Notes: generated from the letters alone by a model not told the origin. A DNA stretch of 64,000 nt from Streptomyces xylophagus (GCF_000716435.1 NZ_JNWO01000013.1:198583-262582), one strand, 5' to 3'. Positions 24,456-33,459 are shown, counted from the first letter of the stretch. Program-made: numbers and translations.

Positions 24456-25151
24456 GTGTCCGTTCCCATGCCCACACCCATGACCAGGCCAGGGTCCTAC
24501 CTGCGCTCGCCGATCGGACTCGGCCGGACCGCCGCCGCGTTGCTCGGGCTGGTCATCGCCGCCGATCTGTTCGCCGTCTACGCCGATCTCGCGCTGTACG
24601 ACGTGACGGGCGACCTCATGGACGGCGCGTCCGGCACCGCGGTCACCCGGAGGCTGGACGACGCGAACTCGCTCAACACGGTGGCCGGCGGCGTCCAGGC
24701 GGGCTCGCTGGTGATGTGCGTCATCGTGTACCTGTGCTGGTTCGTGCGGGTGCGGGCCAATGCCGGGGTGTTCGATCCGTCCACGCAGAGCATGAAGCCC
24801 GGGTGGGCGGTCGGCGGGTGGTTCGTGCCGTTCGTGAACCTCTGGTACCCGCGCCGGATCACCCGTGACATCTGGGACGCCAGCAGCCCCGCGGGCGCCC
24901 GCAGGTCGTATCTGCTGGTCAACGCCTGGTGGACGCTGTGGATCGTGTCGCTCCTCGCGGACCGGGTGGGCTCCGCGCAGTCCGGGGACGCCGACACCGT
25001 GGACGGGACCCACGCCGGCGCCTACGCGATGATGATCTCCGACGCCCTCGACATCGCGGCGGCGGCGCTGGCGATCGCGCTGGTGCTGCGGCTGACCCGG
25101 ATGCAGCACGCCAAGGCGCTGGCGGGACCGGGAGTTCCGGTCGGGGTCTGA
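24456..25151 (+). CDS. DUF4328-type membrane protein
   Basis: A 231-aa protein with about four helices (TAAALLGLVIAADLFAVYA, VQAGSLVMCVIVYLCWFV, LLVNAWWTLWIVSLL, ALDIAAAALAIALVL) and the segment PGWAVGGWFVPFVNLWYPRR typical of DUF4328 proteins. Function unknown. GTG at 24456 is chosen over the longer frame because it begins just after a G-rich ribosome-site-like run and removes an implausible leader. Confidence 0.85.
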   Translation: MSVPMPTPMTRPGSYLRSPIGLGRTAAALLGLVIAADLFAVYADLALYDVTGDLMDGASGTAVTRRLDDANSLNTVAGGVQAGSLVMCVIVYLCWFVRVRANAGVFDPSTQSMKPGWAVGGWFVPFVNLWYPRRITRDIWDASSPAGARRSYLLVNAWWTLWIVSLLADRVGSAQSGDADTVDGTHAGAYAMMISDALDIAAAALAIALVLRLTRMQHAKALAGPGVPVGV

Positions 25152-25308
25152 GTGGGGTCGATCGCGTCTCCTGCTCGTTGGCCGAAAACCTCTTCTTCCC
25201 TGTTCTCTGCCTGCTCGGGGGCGTCCCGTGTGACACTCCCGGGGTGGAGCACGCAGTCAGGGGAAACGTGCGCTCCATAGGGGAGGGGCCCCGAAGAGGG
25301 AGGTCTGG

Positions 25309-25908
25309 ATGACTCTGGTGGAACTGATCGCGCAGGCCGACGAACGCGCACTGGCCGCCGGTGGACTGGCTTGTTTGGATCGGTGCGTGCCGTTGCTCGG
25401 CGGCGACGACGAGGTGCTGCGGCCCCTGTGGGCCGGCCTCGCGGACGGGGCTGAGGGGGAGACGTGGGGCGAGTGTCTGGAGCAGGCGCGCGCCAAGCTG
25501 CCCGCCCCCTTCGAGGAATCCGGTGAGGAAGCAAGCGGGGTATCCGGCGAGGACCGGGCCGTACAGCTCGCCCGCACGATGCTCGCGACCGCACCGGCCG
25601 TTCCAGCGGGTACTCCGGTACGGGAGTGGGCGGATGCCTGCTCGCTCGCCTCGCTGCGGATCCACCGGCTCCTGGAGGTCGTGACCCCCGCTGGAGACGC
25701 GGACGCGGACTCGGTCGACTCGCGCCGTGAAGGTCGTACGGACGGCATGTCGCCCCTCGTCGCCGCCGAACTGCGGCGCCAGATCGCCGTTCTCGAACTC
25801 CTCGCCGGGACCGGCCAGGGCGGACTGCGCCAGGTGCTGGCGGTGTCGACGGAGGGGCGCCGGGTGCTGCGCGCGGTGGTGTCGCGGCGGGCGCGCGGGC
25901 GGGGTTGA
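25309..25908 (+). CDS. Hypothetical protein
   Basis: A 199-aa soluble, mostly helical, acidic protein (LIAQADERALAAGGLACLD, EEVLRPLW-like segments) with a C-terminal basic tail (RRVLRAVVSRRARGRG). No domain was recognised. ATG at 25309 follows a GGGAGG site by 5-6 bases, and coding bias is strong. Confidence 0.8.
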   Translation: MTLVELIAQADERALAAGGLACLDRCVPLLGGDDEVLRPLWAGLADGAEGETWGECLEQARAKLPAPFEESGEEASGVSGEDRAVQLARTMLATAPAVPAGTPVREWADACSLASLRIHRLLEVVTPAGDADADSVDSRREGRTDGMSPLVAAELRRQIAVLELLAGTGQGGLRQVLAVSTEGRRVLRAVVSRRARGRG

Positions 25909-26020
25909 GCGCGGGGTCTGTGTCCGGCCTGTGGGGGAGGTGGGGCGGTCCTGCGCCGGTCCGGGGAAATGCCCGGATCGTGGTGACGGAACACCCCGCC
26001 ACCGGGGTTCTCTCGGTGCG

Positions 26021-26422
26021 ATGACACATGTGATGACAGCCCAGGAGTACCGGCCCTCCGCCGCCGCGCGGCCCGTCCGGTGGGCGGCGGACGCCGTGGC
26101 GACGATGCGTGAAGGGGCCCGGGTGCGGCTCGACTACTCGCCGCGGAGTCTGTGGCGCGTCGACCGGATGATCGAGGAGATACGGCGGGAGGGCGCGCCG
26201 TACGCCGCGATGGAGAGCGAGTTGCGCGGTTTCGGGGCGTACGCCGGTGAGGTGATCGTGCGGCAGACCGGCGCCGAGTGGTGGGCGACCGGCGGTGAGC
26301 ACTGGCTGCGTACTCCGGAGGGGCGGCTGTGGGACCCCATCGACGAGGCGCGGCGGTGTTTCGGCGGGCACGGGTCGCTGCGGCTGCTGTGCCGGGACGC
26401 GGTGAACGGCGTACGCGAGTAA
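26021..26422 (+). CDS. Small hypothetical protein
   Basis: A 133-aa protein (SLWRVDRMIEEIRREGAPYA, VIVRQTGAEWWATGGEHWLR) with no recognised domain. ATG at 26021 is used; ATG at 26033 is an alternative. Actinobacterial proteins with this layout are usually annotated hypothetical, and nothing nearby gives a function. Confidence 0.75.
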   Translation: MTHVMTAQEYRPSAAARPVRWAADAVATMREGARVRLDYSPRSLWRVDRMIEEIRREGAPYAAMESELRGFGAYAGEVIVRQTGAEWWATGGEHWLRTPEGRLWDPIDEARRCFGGHGSLRLLCRDAVNGVRE

Positions 26423-26536
26423 CGGAGTTCGGTGGCGCGGCGCACGGCAAAATCGCCGTAATAAGAGACGGCGGCGTTCCCAAGGGGTGGGCTGCGGGAG
26501 GACGATGAGGGCGGCCGCCGGACCCGGGGAGGAACC

Positions 26537-28012
26537 ATGGCCGACAACCGTCGTTGGTGGGCGCTGGTCGTCATCGCGCTCGCGCAGTTGATGGTCGTCC
26601 TCGACATGACCATCGTCAACATCGCCCTGCCCTCCGCCCAGACCGACCTCGGTATGTCGGACGGAAACCGGCAGTGGGTCATCACCGCCTACACGCTCGC
26701 CTTCGGCGGACTGCTGCTGCTCGGTGGCCGGATCGCCGACCTCGCGGGGCGCAAGAACACGTTCATGATCGGGCTGATCGGCTTCGCCGCCGCGTCCGCG
26801 CTCGGCGGTGCCGCCGCCAACCAGGGGATGCTGTTCGGCGCCCGAGCGCTGCAAGGAGTCTTCGCCGCGCTACTGGCCCCCTCCGCGCTGTCGCTGCTCA
26901 CGACGACGTTCACCGACCCCAAGGACCGCAGCAAGGCCTTCGGCGTGTTCGGAGCAATCGTCGGCGCGGGCGCGGCAGTTGGTCTCCTTGCCGGCGGCTT
27001 CCTCACCCAGTACCTGGACTGGCGCTGGTGCCTCTACGTCAACGTGCCCATCGCGCTGGTCGCGTTCGCCGGTGCCTGGGTCCTGCTCAGCGACAGCTCC
27101 CGGCACCCGGACGCCCATCTCGACATCCCCGGCGCACTGCTCGGCTCCCTCGGCATGCTCACCCTGGTGTACGGCTTCTCCGAGGCGGAGTCCCGGAGTT
27201 GGGGCGACGGCCTGGTGCTGACGCTGCTCGCAGGCGGTGTCGTGCTGCTGGTCGCCTTCGGGTTCTGGCAGACCCGGGCACGCGTTCCGCTGCTGCCGAT
27301 GGCGGTGGTGAAGGACCGTCAGCGCATCGGGGCGTTCCTCACCATCCTGTTCGTCACCATCGGCATGTTCGGTGTGTTCCTCTTCCTCACCTACTACATG
27401 CAGCGCGTCCTCGGCTATTCGCCGGTCAAGACGGGCGTCGCCTATCTCCCCATCACCGTCGGCATGATCACCGGCTCCACGCAGATCGCGGCCCGGTTCC
27501 TCAACCGGGTTCCGCCGCGCACCCTGATGGTCCCGGGCCTGCTGATCGCGGCGGGCGCGCTCGCGCTGATCGCCCAGGTCGGGGTGGAACCCGCGTACGC
27601 CACGTACATCCTGCCCGGCATGCTGATGCTCGGCCTCGGCATGGGTACGGCGATGATGACCTCGGTGTCCCTGGCCACCGGAGGCGTCGCCCCGCGCGAC
27701 TCCGGCGCGGCCTCCGCCACCTTCAACACCGCCCAGCAGGTGGGCGGTTCGATCGGTACGGCCCTGCTGAACACCATCGCCGCCACGGTCACCACGCGCT
27801 ACGCCACCGCCCACGCGGGCCCCGGCGTGAACAAGCAACTGCTGGAGGCGAAGGCCGCGGTGCACGGCTTCAACGTCGCCACCTGGTGGGCGATGGGCTC
27901 GATCCTGCTGGCCGCCCTCATCGCCGGCGTCCTGGTGAACACGGACCGGGTGCCCACCCCGGGAGCCGCCCCGGCGGAGACACCCCAACAGCCCGTGGAC
28001 ACCACGATCTAG
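26537..28012 (+). CDS. MFS drug exporter, DHA2 (14-helix) family
   Basis: A 491-aa permease of the EmrB/QacA subfamily. The N-terminal motif VVLDMTIVNIALPSAQTDL is the DHA2 motif D1, GGRIADLAGRKNTF is motif A, and GAIVGAGAAVGLLAGGFLTQ is motif C of antiporters. Fourteen hydrophobic segments can be counted. ATG at 26537 follows GGGGAGG. It probably exports a hydrophobic drug by proton exchange; no dedicated regulator is adjacent. Confidence 0.95.
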   Translation: MADNRRWWALVVIALAQLMVVLDMTIVNIALPSAQTDLGMSDGNRQWVITAYTLAFGGLLLLGGRIADLAGRKNTFMIGLIGFAAASALGGAAANQGMLFGARALQGVFAALLAPSALSLLTTTFTDPKDRSKAFGVFGAIVGAGAAVGLLAGGFLTQYLDWRWCLYVNVPIALVAFAGAWVLLSDSSRHPDAHLDIPGALLGSLGMLTLVYGFSEAESRSWGDGLVLTLLAGGVVLLVAFGFWQTRARVPLLPMAVVKDRQRIGAFLTILFVTIGMFGVFLFLTYYMQRVLGYSPVKTGVAYLPITVGMITGSTQIAARFLNRVPPRTLMVPGLLIAAGALALIAQVGVEPAYATYILPGMLMLGLGMGTAMMTSVSLATGGVAPRDSGAASATFNTAQQVGGSIGTALLNTIAATVTTRYATAHAGPGVNKQLLEAKAAVHGFNVATWWAMGSILLAALIAGVLVNTDRVPTPGAAPAETPQQPVDTTI

Positions 28013-28033
28013 GGTCTACGTCCATCCAGGGTT

Positions 28034-29227
28034 CTACGTCATCTTCTGGCCGCGCTCGAAATAGGCGGCCAACTCAGGGTCGAGAGGCGGCACTTCGCGC
28101 GGGGTGCCGCCGTCCCGCAACGACTCGGTGGCCCCCGCCCCGGCGGCCACCGCCATCCGCGCGGCGACCGGCGAGGTGTCGGTGCGCCCGCCGTGCCGTA
28201 CGAACCGCAGGAACTCGTCGATCAACAGCGGGTCGGCGCCGCCGTGTTCGCCGTCACCCTCGGCGGCGACGTCCGGCACCGCGTACTCGGCGTCGGGCCG
28301 CTCCCGGTATCCCGAACGGCGGCTGTTCCACACCTTCACCACCGCACCCGGCCCGTCGCCGAAGTTCTCCAGCCGGCCCGCGTCGCCGATGACGGTGTAG
28401 TTGCGCCAGTAGTCGGGGGTGAAGTGGCACTGCTGGTAGGCGGCCAACACCCCGTTGTCCAGGCGCATGTTGACCAACGACACGTCCTCGACGTCGATGA
28501 CCGGGTTGAGCGCCCGCTGGGTGCCCGGCGGCCAGTGCCCGTCCTCGGTGTACCAGTCGGCGGTCTTCGGCTCGCCCGGCGCCCGCCGGTGCGGACTGTC
28601 GCCGTACACCATGAGATCACCGAACGCCTGCACCCGCCGCGTGTATCCGCCGCCCAACCAGTGCACCACATCGATGTCATGGGCGGCCTTCTGCAGCAAC
28701 AGGCCTGTGCTGTACCGGCGTTCGGCGTGCCAGTCCTTGAAGTACCAGTCGCCGCCGAACCCGACGAAGTGCCGTACCCACACCGTCTTCACGGTGCCGA
28801 CCGCACCGCCCTCGACGAGGTCCCGCATCAGGCGGATCACCGGCATGTGGCGCATGTTGTGGCCCACGTACAGCCGGGTGCCGGTCTCGCGGGCGGTGCG
28901 CAGGACGCGGTCGCAGCGCTCCACGGTGATGTCGAGCGGCTTCTCGACGAGGACGGGCTTGCCCGCGCGCAACGCCTCGCAGGCGAGGTCGGCATGGGTG
29001 TGGTCCGGGGTGAGGACGAGGACCGCGTCGACATCCGGATCGTCAATGACCTTACGGTGCGCGGCAGTTGTCGCCACCCCCGGGAAGTCCCCGGCCGCCG
29101 CCGCACGGGCCGCCGGGTCGGGGTCCGCGAGCGCGGCGACGCGGGAGCCCGCGCCGGGGCGGTGGGCGACACGGGCGAGGCTGCCGCGCAGGCCGTAACC
29201 GAGCACACCGATACGGAGATCGGACAT
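28034..29227 (-). CDS. Gfo/Idh/MocA-family NAD(P)-dependent oxidoreductase
   Basis: A 397-aa protein. The Rossmann start IGVLGYGLRGSLARVAH, the EKPLDI motif (VLVEKPLDITVERC) and KAAHDIDVVHWLGGG, with the catalytic-type His, identify the sugar or inositol dehydrogenase family. The substrate is unknown. AAGGAG lies 4 bases before the ATG at 29227. It is divergent from the first sigma-factor gene. Confidence 0.93.
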   Translation of the reverse strand: MSDLRIGVLGYGLRGSLARVAHRPGAGSRVAALADPDPAARAAAAGDFPGVATTAAHRKVIDDPDVDAVLVLTPDHTHADLACEALRAGKPVLVEKPLDITVERCDRVLRTARETGTRLYVGHNMRHMPVIRLMRDLVEGGAVGTVKTVWVRHFVGFGGDWYFKDWHAERRYSTGLLLQKAAHDIDVVHWLGGGYTRRVQAFGDLMVYGDSPHRRAPGEPKTADWYTEDGHWPPGTQRALNPVIDVEDVSLVNMRLDNGVLAAYQQCHFTPDYWRNYTVIGDAGRLENFGDGPGAVVKVWNSRRSGYRERPDAEYAVPDVAAEGDGEHGGADPLLIDEFLRFVRHGGRTDTSPVAARMAVAAGAGATESLRDGGTPREVPPLDPELAAYFERGQKMT

Positions 29228-29412
29228 GGGTCTCCTTCATTCGCAGGAAGTTCGCGGGGAGTTGGAGGGGAGCCGGAGCAGTCGGAGGGGAGTCGGCGGA
29301 GACACGCTGTGACACTTCTGTGAGACCCGGCGCTGATGGCGATGGGGGGTGCGGGGGGACCGCGGCGCCCGGTACGGATTCTTCGCGAACTCGGTACGGA
29401 CGAGGACAGTCC

Positions 29413-30063
29413 TTGGGCCAGACAGGCGAGCCCCGCCGCGGGCACGCGCACGACGGGGAACTCGGCGCGGCCGTAGCGCGGGCCCAGGAGGGCGACGACA
29501 GCGCTTTCGCGGTCGCGTACCGGATCGTGCAGCCAGGCCTGCTCGGCTATCTGCGCGGCCTCGTCGGCGACGAGGCGGAGGACGTGGCGTCCGACGCCTG
29601 GCTGGAGATCGCCCGCGACCTGGGCCGGTTCCGCGGCGACGGCGCGGGCTTCCGCGGCTGGACGGCGACCATCGCCCGGCACCGGGCACTCGACCACCTG
29701 CGCAGACAGCGGGTACGCCCCCGGCCGGCGACGCTCGAACAGGACGTACTCGAACTCCCCGCCCCCCACAGCACCCACGACCAGGCCCTCGAGTCCCTCT
29801 CCACCGAGTACGCCCTCGACCTGGTCCGCAGCCTCCCACGCGAACAGGCCGAAGCCGTACTGCTCCGCGTGGTCGTAGGCCTGGACGGCCCCGCCGCGGC
29901 CCGAGTCCTCGGCAAACGCCCCGGCGCGGTACGCACGGCCGCCTACCGGGGGTTGAGACGGCTGGCCCGCGAACTGGGCGGCGACGACGGTGTGACGGAT
30001 GCCGGCCCGAGGACGCTGGAGGAATCGGACGACTCGGACACGGACGGACCCGAACATGGCTGA
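29413..30063 (+). CDS. ECF-type RNA polymerase sigma factor, module 1
   Basis: A 216-aa sigma factor. Region 2 (LLGYLRGLVGDEAEDVASDAW, then FRGWTATIARHRALDHLRRQ) and region 4 (PREQAEAVLLRVVVGL, then AARVLGKRPGAVRTAAYRGL) are both complete. Without region 3 it is of the ECF type. TTG at 29413 is the most likely start: its position matches that of the paralogue at 30542 and GAGGAC lies upstream. The stop overlaps the start of the short companion gene by 8 bases. Confidence 0.9.
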   Translation: MGQTGEPRRGHAHDGELGAAVARAQEGDDSAFAVAYRIVQPGLLGYLRGLVGDEAEDVASDAWLEIARDLGRFRGDGAGFRGWTATIARHRALDHLRRQRVRPRPATLEQDVLELPAPHSTHDQALESLSTEYALDLVRSLPREQAEAVLLRVVVGLDGPAAARVLGKRPGAVRTAAYRGLRRLARELGGDDGVTDAGPRTLEESDDSDTDGPEHG

Positions 30064-30286
30064 ACAGCGAAACGGCAAGGGCTTCCCGGCCCTGCTGGGC
30101 GCAGCGCTGCGCGGAGTCGTCGTAGACGACGAGGCGGAGCGGAGAGCGGTAGCAGCGTTCCGGGAGGCAAGGGACTCGGAGGCCCAAGCGACAAGTCCCC
30201 GGCGCCAAGACGACTGGCGCCCCGGGGCAGCGCCCCGTCAGGGGCGCGGGGAACTGCGCGACCAGCCCCCACCGGGCCGGCACTGA
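30056..30286 (+). pseudogene. Truncated sigma-factor companion (remnant of the anti-sigma-like gene)
   Basis: A 76-aa frame starting at ATG 30056 inside the sigma gene. DEAERRAVAAFREARDSE aligns with EEAALAAFRAARTGN of the full-length companion at 31204, in the same position relative to its sigma gene, but the membrane helix and outer domain are absent. The frame instead runs into copy D of the dispersed repeat (RQGRGELRDQPPPGRH) and stops. It may still be expressed; truncation is inferred by comparison with the paralogous module. Confidence 0.6.
30240..30267 (+). repeat. Dispersed repeat, copy D (3-prime end of the truncated companion)
   Basis: The same core read on the plus strand, preceded by GCGCCCC GTC so that GCGCCCC / GGGGCGC forms a hairpin at 30231-30247. 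It is translated in frame as the last residues of the short companion. Confidence 0.85.
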
Positions 30287-30353
30287 AAAGCCGCCCAACC
30301 AGCGGAGCGCCGTGGCAACGGCCGGAGCCGCCACCCCCCACAGGAGAGGCCCC

Positions 30354-30395
30354 GGCCGTCGCGCGGCACGGGCCGCGCGGCGGCCCGTACTTTTT
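30354..30395 (+). terminator. Rho-independent terminator after sigma module 1
   Basis: A 14-bp stem, GGCCGTCGCGCGGC / GCCGCGCGGCGGCC, with one G-T wobble and a 4-base loop, followed by CGTAC and TTTTT. It separates the two sigma modules. Confidence 0.85.
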
Positions 30396-30470
30396 ACAGC
30401 GCCATGAGTGCGTTTTCTGTCACACCACAGCCCCGAACCAAGTAGTTGCGCCTTGTACGGACATGGACGA

Positions 30471-30493
30471 GGAACAGTTTCAGGTCGTAACGT
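30471..30493 (+). promoter_or_regulatory. Possible ECF-type promoter of sigma module 2
   Basis: GGAAC (30471-30475), 15 bases, then CGT (30491-30493) resembles an ECF promoter (GGAAC with a CGT-type -10), 50 bases upstream of the sigma start. It could be autoregulatory. By eye only. Confidence 0.3.
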
Positions 30494-30541
30494 GCCTTTC
30501 GCGCCGGAGTGCGGCCGCGACCATCAAATTCGAGGGACCAC

Positions 30542-31204
30542 GTGCTGGGGGACGACGCGGAGCTGACCGCCGCGGTGCTTGCGGCACAGGACGGGGACGA
30601 GACCGCGTTCCGGACTGTGTACCGCACGGTGCACCCACGGTTGCTCGGATACGTACGGACGCTGGTCGGCGATCCGGACGCCGAGGACGTCACGTCCGAG
30701 GCCTGGCTGCAGATCGCCCGTGACCTCGACCGGTTCAGCGGGGACGCGGACCGCTTCCGGGGATGGGCGGCCAGGATCGCCCGCAACCGCGCCCTGGACC
30801 ACATACGGATGCGCGGCCGCCGCCCCGCGATAGGCGGCGACGAGACCGAACTGACCGGCCGCGCCGCCGAGTCCGACACGGCCGGCGAGGCCATCGAGGC
30901 GCTGGCCACCGACCACACCCTCTCCCTCATCGCCCAGCTGCCGCAGGACCAGGCCGAGGCCGTCGTCCTGCGGGTGGTCATGGGCCTCGACGCCAAGACC
31001 GCCGCGGAGACCCTCGGCAAGCGGCCCGGCGCCGTCCGCACGGCCGCGCACCGCGGTCTGAAACGGCTCGCGGAACTGCTCGGCGGAGACCCGGAATCGG
31101 CCGCGGCGCTGGACGCCCTGCCGCCCCAGCGAGAATCGCGCGATCGCGCGGTGACGTCCGCCACTGTGACGCATACGCGTGCGCGGACGCAGAAGGACAT
31201 GTGA
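30542..31204 (+). CDS. ECF-type RNA polymerase sigma factor, module 2
   Basis: A 220-aa paralogue of the sigma factor at 29413. Region 2 is LLGYVRTLVGDPDAEDVTSE then FRGWAARIARNRALDHIRMR; region 4 is PQDQAEAVVLRVVMGL then AAETLGKRPGAVRTAAHRGL. GTG at 30542 follows GAGGGA. The stop overlaps the companion start by one base (TGATG), typical of sigma/anti-sigma coupling. The last 40 residues are a charged tail unlike module 1. Confidence 0.92.
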   Translation: MLGDDAELTAAVLAAQDGDETAFRTVYRTVHPRLLGYVRTLVGDPDAEDVTSEAWLQIARDLDRFSGDADRFRGWAARIARNRALDHIRMRGRRPAIGGDETELTGRAAESDTAGEAIEALATDHTLSLIAQLPQDQAEAVVLRVVMGLDAKTAAETLGKRPGAVRTAAHRGLKRLAELLGGDPESAAALDALPPQRESRDRAVTSATVTHTRARTQKDM

Positions 31205-32376
31205 TGGCCGACGAGCGCTCTGCTTTTCCGGGGGACCCCGAATCCGCCGGCGGTTCCGCCGCGGGCCGGACCCCCGGCCGATGGCTGGACCGAGAAACCG
31301 CCGAGCTCCTGCTGCGCGGCGGGTCCCTCGAAGCCGTCGACCCGGCCGTCCGCGACCAGGCCGAGCGGCTCGCCAAGACGCTCGGCGCGCTGTCCGTGGA
31401 ACACCCGCCGGGCGGCGCCGAACTCCCGGGCGAGGAAGCCGCGTTGGCCGCTTTCCGGGCGGCGCGGACCGGCAACGGTGTCGAGCGGGCGGCCCTCGGC
31501 AGGCGCGGCCGTGTGCAGTCCTCCGACGCCGGTCTTGTCCGTATCGGGCGGCCCGTCCCGACCGCCGCGGGCTCCCGCTGGGGCAGACCCGTGCGGGTCG
31601 GGCTGACCGCCGTGGTCGCCGCCGGGATGCTCGGCGGGGTCGCGGTCGCGGCCGCCACGGGAGTCCTGCCGACGCCGTTCCTCGACGATCCGACGCCCGC
31701 CGCCTCGATCTCCGCCGCCGCGACGCCCGACCGCCCCCTGATCTCGCCCTCGCCGAGCGGCACCGGCGGCTCGGGTACGCCCACGGCGGGCGGCGGTTCC
31801 GGCGACTCCTCCGGCGAGGCCGTCGGCAGCGGCAGCGGTCCCACGTCCTCCGCCGACGCCGGTGACGACAAGTCCGTCGGCTCCCGCGGCTGGTGGAAGG
31901 GCGTCACCTCGTCCTGCCGTGCCGTGCGCGACGGCAAGCCCCTGGACTCCGGCCGCGAGCGCACGCTGGAGGGCGTGGCGGGCGGCACGTCCCACGTGTG
32001 GACGTACTGCAAGGGCCTTCTCCAGCGAGGCGGCGCGGGCACGGACGACAAGGGCGACACAGGCACCGGCTCAGGCACCGGCACCGACAAGAGCGGTGGC
32101 GGTCAGGGCGACGAGCAGAACGGCGGTCAGGGCGACCAGGCCGGCGGCCAGGGCGCGTCCGACGACGGTCAGATCAACCCGATCGCACCGGGCGGCGGCA
32201 GCAGCGGCGGCAGCGGTGGTGACGGCGGGCACCAGGACAACGGCGCCGTCGCCACCCCTGCCCCCTCGGTCTTCGCCCCGCTCGCTCGGCACGGGTCGTC
32301 GGCCGCCCCGTCCCCGGCGCCCACCACCGAGACCCGCGGGACACCGGCCCCGAGTCCCACGTACACCGCGCTCTGA
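31204..32376 (+). CDS. Membrane companion of sigma factor (putative anti-sigma or surface protein)
   Basis: A 390-aa single-pass protein. A cytoplasmic domain of about 130 residues (WLDRETAELLLRGGSLEAVD, GEEAALAAFRAARTGN) precedes one helix (VGLTAVVAAGMLGGVAVAAA). The extracytoplasmic part of about 240 residues is low-complexity Gly/Ser/Thr/Pro, with one structured segment holding two Cys (WWKGVTSSCRAVRDGK, WTYCKGLLQRG). Topology and coupling to the sigma gene suggest an anti-sigma factor, but no zinc (ZAS) motif is present. Confidence 0.75.
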   Translation: MADERSAFPGDPESAGGSAAGRTPGRWLDRETAELLLRGGSLEAVDPAVRDQAERLAKTLGALSVEHPPGGAELPGEEAALAAFRAARTGNGVERAALGRRGRVQSSDAGLVRIGRPVPTAAGSRWGRPVRVGLTAVVAAGMLGGVAVAAATGVLPTPFLDDPTPAASISAAATPDRPLISPSPSGTGGSGTPTAGGGSGDSSGEAVGSGSGPTSSADAGDDKSVGSRGWWKGVTSSCRAVRDGKPLDSGRERTLEGVAGGTSHVWTYCKGLLQRGGAGTDDKGDTGTGSGTGTDKSGGGQGDEQNGGQGDQAGGQGASDDGQINPIAPGGGSSGGSGGDGGHQDNGAVATPAPSVFAPLARHGSSAAPSPAPTTETRGTPAPSPTYTAL

Positions 32377-32537
32377 ACTCGCCGCACCCCGCTGACCTGC
32401 GCTTCCGTAACGCGTGGAACTTTTTTCGCGCGGGGTGTGACGTTTTCGGCCGCTGTGGCGCAGTACTGAGTGAGCCGACTGGTCATCGGCCATCGCACAG
32501 AGCCGGGGTTCCCCCCGTACCTACGGCTCGTGCACAT

Positions 32538-32576
32538 GGCGCGGGCGGGACACGTTCCCCCGGTCCCGCCCGCGCC
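32538..32576. terminator. Bidirectional terminator hairpin
   Basis: A perfect 14-bp stem, GGCGCGGGCGGGAC / GTCCCGCCCGCGCC, with an 11-base loop, between the convergent sigma-companion and L,D-transpeptidase genes. No T-run. Confidence 0.8.
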
Positions 32577-32625
32577 TCACACATCACCTCTCGCGCATCG
32601 CCTCACGCGCGTCACTCCTCGCACA

Positions 32626-33459
32626 TCACCGGTAGACGACGACCTTGTCGCCGGTCCGCACCTGCGCGAAGAGACTCGCGATCGCCGCCTCGTCCCGTAC
32701 GTTGACGCAGCCGTGCGAGCCGCCCGCGTAACCCCGGGCCGAGAAGTCGTACGAGAAGTGCACCGCCTGGCCGCCGCTGAAGAACATCGCGTACGGCATG
32801 GGGGAGTGGTAGAGCGTGGACACCCAGTCCCGGGCCTTCCAGTAGACGTGGAACACACCGTCGCGGGTCGGGGTGTACTGCGCGCCGAACCGCACCGACA
32901 TCGTGGACACCGTCCGCCCGTCGATCATCCAGCGCAGGGTCCGGGTCGTCTTGTCGATGCACAGCACCCGGCCGGTCAGACAGCGCGGGTCGGGCGCGCC
33001 GGCCGGCTGGCCGCCCATCAGATACAGGTCCCACTTGCCCGGCTCGTGCGTCATCTTCAGCAGCCGCTGCCAGGTGACCTTGTCGGTCTCGCCGGTCTTC
33101 GGCAGCCCGCGCTTGCCCTGGAAGCCCGCGACGGCCTGCTCGGTGAGATCGTCGTAGGTCCCGGTCGGCCCGTCGAAGAGCCAGTCGGCCTGCCGCAGCC
33201 GCGCCTGCAACTCCCGCACGTCCGTACCGCTGTCACCGCGCGACCAGAGGACGTCGGCGGCGCGGGCGGTGCTCGGGGAGGCGGAGGGCTTGCTGTCACT
33301 ACTGCTACTGGTGTTATTGCTGCCGGGAAGCTTGATGTGTATGGGCAGGTGGTGCTTGCCGTCCGAGTCCGTGCCCTGCACGGTGCAGCCGGACACCGTC
33401 ACCAGAGCCGACAGGGCCGCCGCGGCGGCGATCACTCTCCCCATGCCCGTAGTACGCAT
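32626..33459 (-). CDS. L,D-transpeptidase lipoprotein with peptidoglycan-binding domain
   Basis: A 277-aa protein. The signal peptide has the lipobox LVTVSGC with the lipidated C25. A Ser-rich linker leads to a PG_binding_1 domain (about 70-130, GTDVRELQARLRQADWLFDG and LTEQAVAGFQGKRGL) and a YkuD domain with the catalytic SHGCVNVRDEAA. It forms 3-3 cross-links in peptidoglycan or attaches proteins outside the membrane. ATG at 33459 is chosen because it opens the signal peptide. Confidence 0.95.
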   Translation of the reverse strand: MRTTGMGRVIAAAAALSALVTVSGCTVQGTDSDGKHHLPIHIKLPGSNNTSSSSDSKPSASPSTARAADVLWSRGDSGTDVRELQARLRQADWLFDGPTGTYDDLTEQAVAGFQGKRGLPKTGETDKVTWQRLLKMTHEPGKWDLYLMGGQPAGAPDPRCLTGRVLCIDKTTRTLRWMIDGRTVSTMSVRFGAQYTPTRDGVFHVYWKARDWVSTLYHSPMPYAMFFSGGQAVHFSYDFSARGYAGGSHGCVNVRDEAAIASLFAQVRTGDKVVVYR

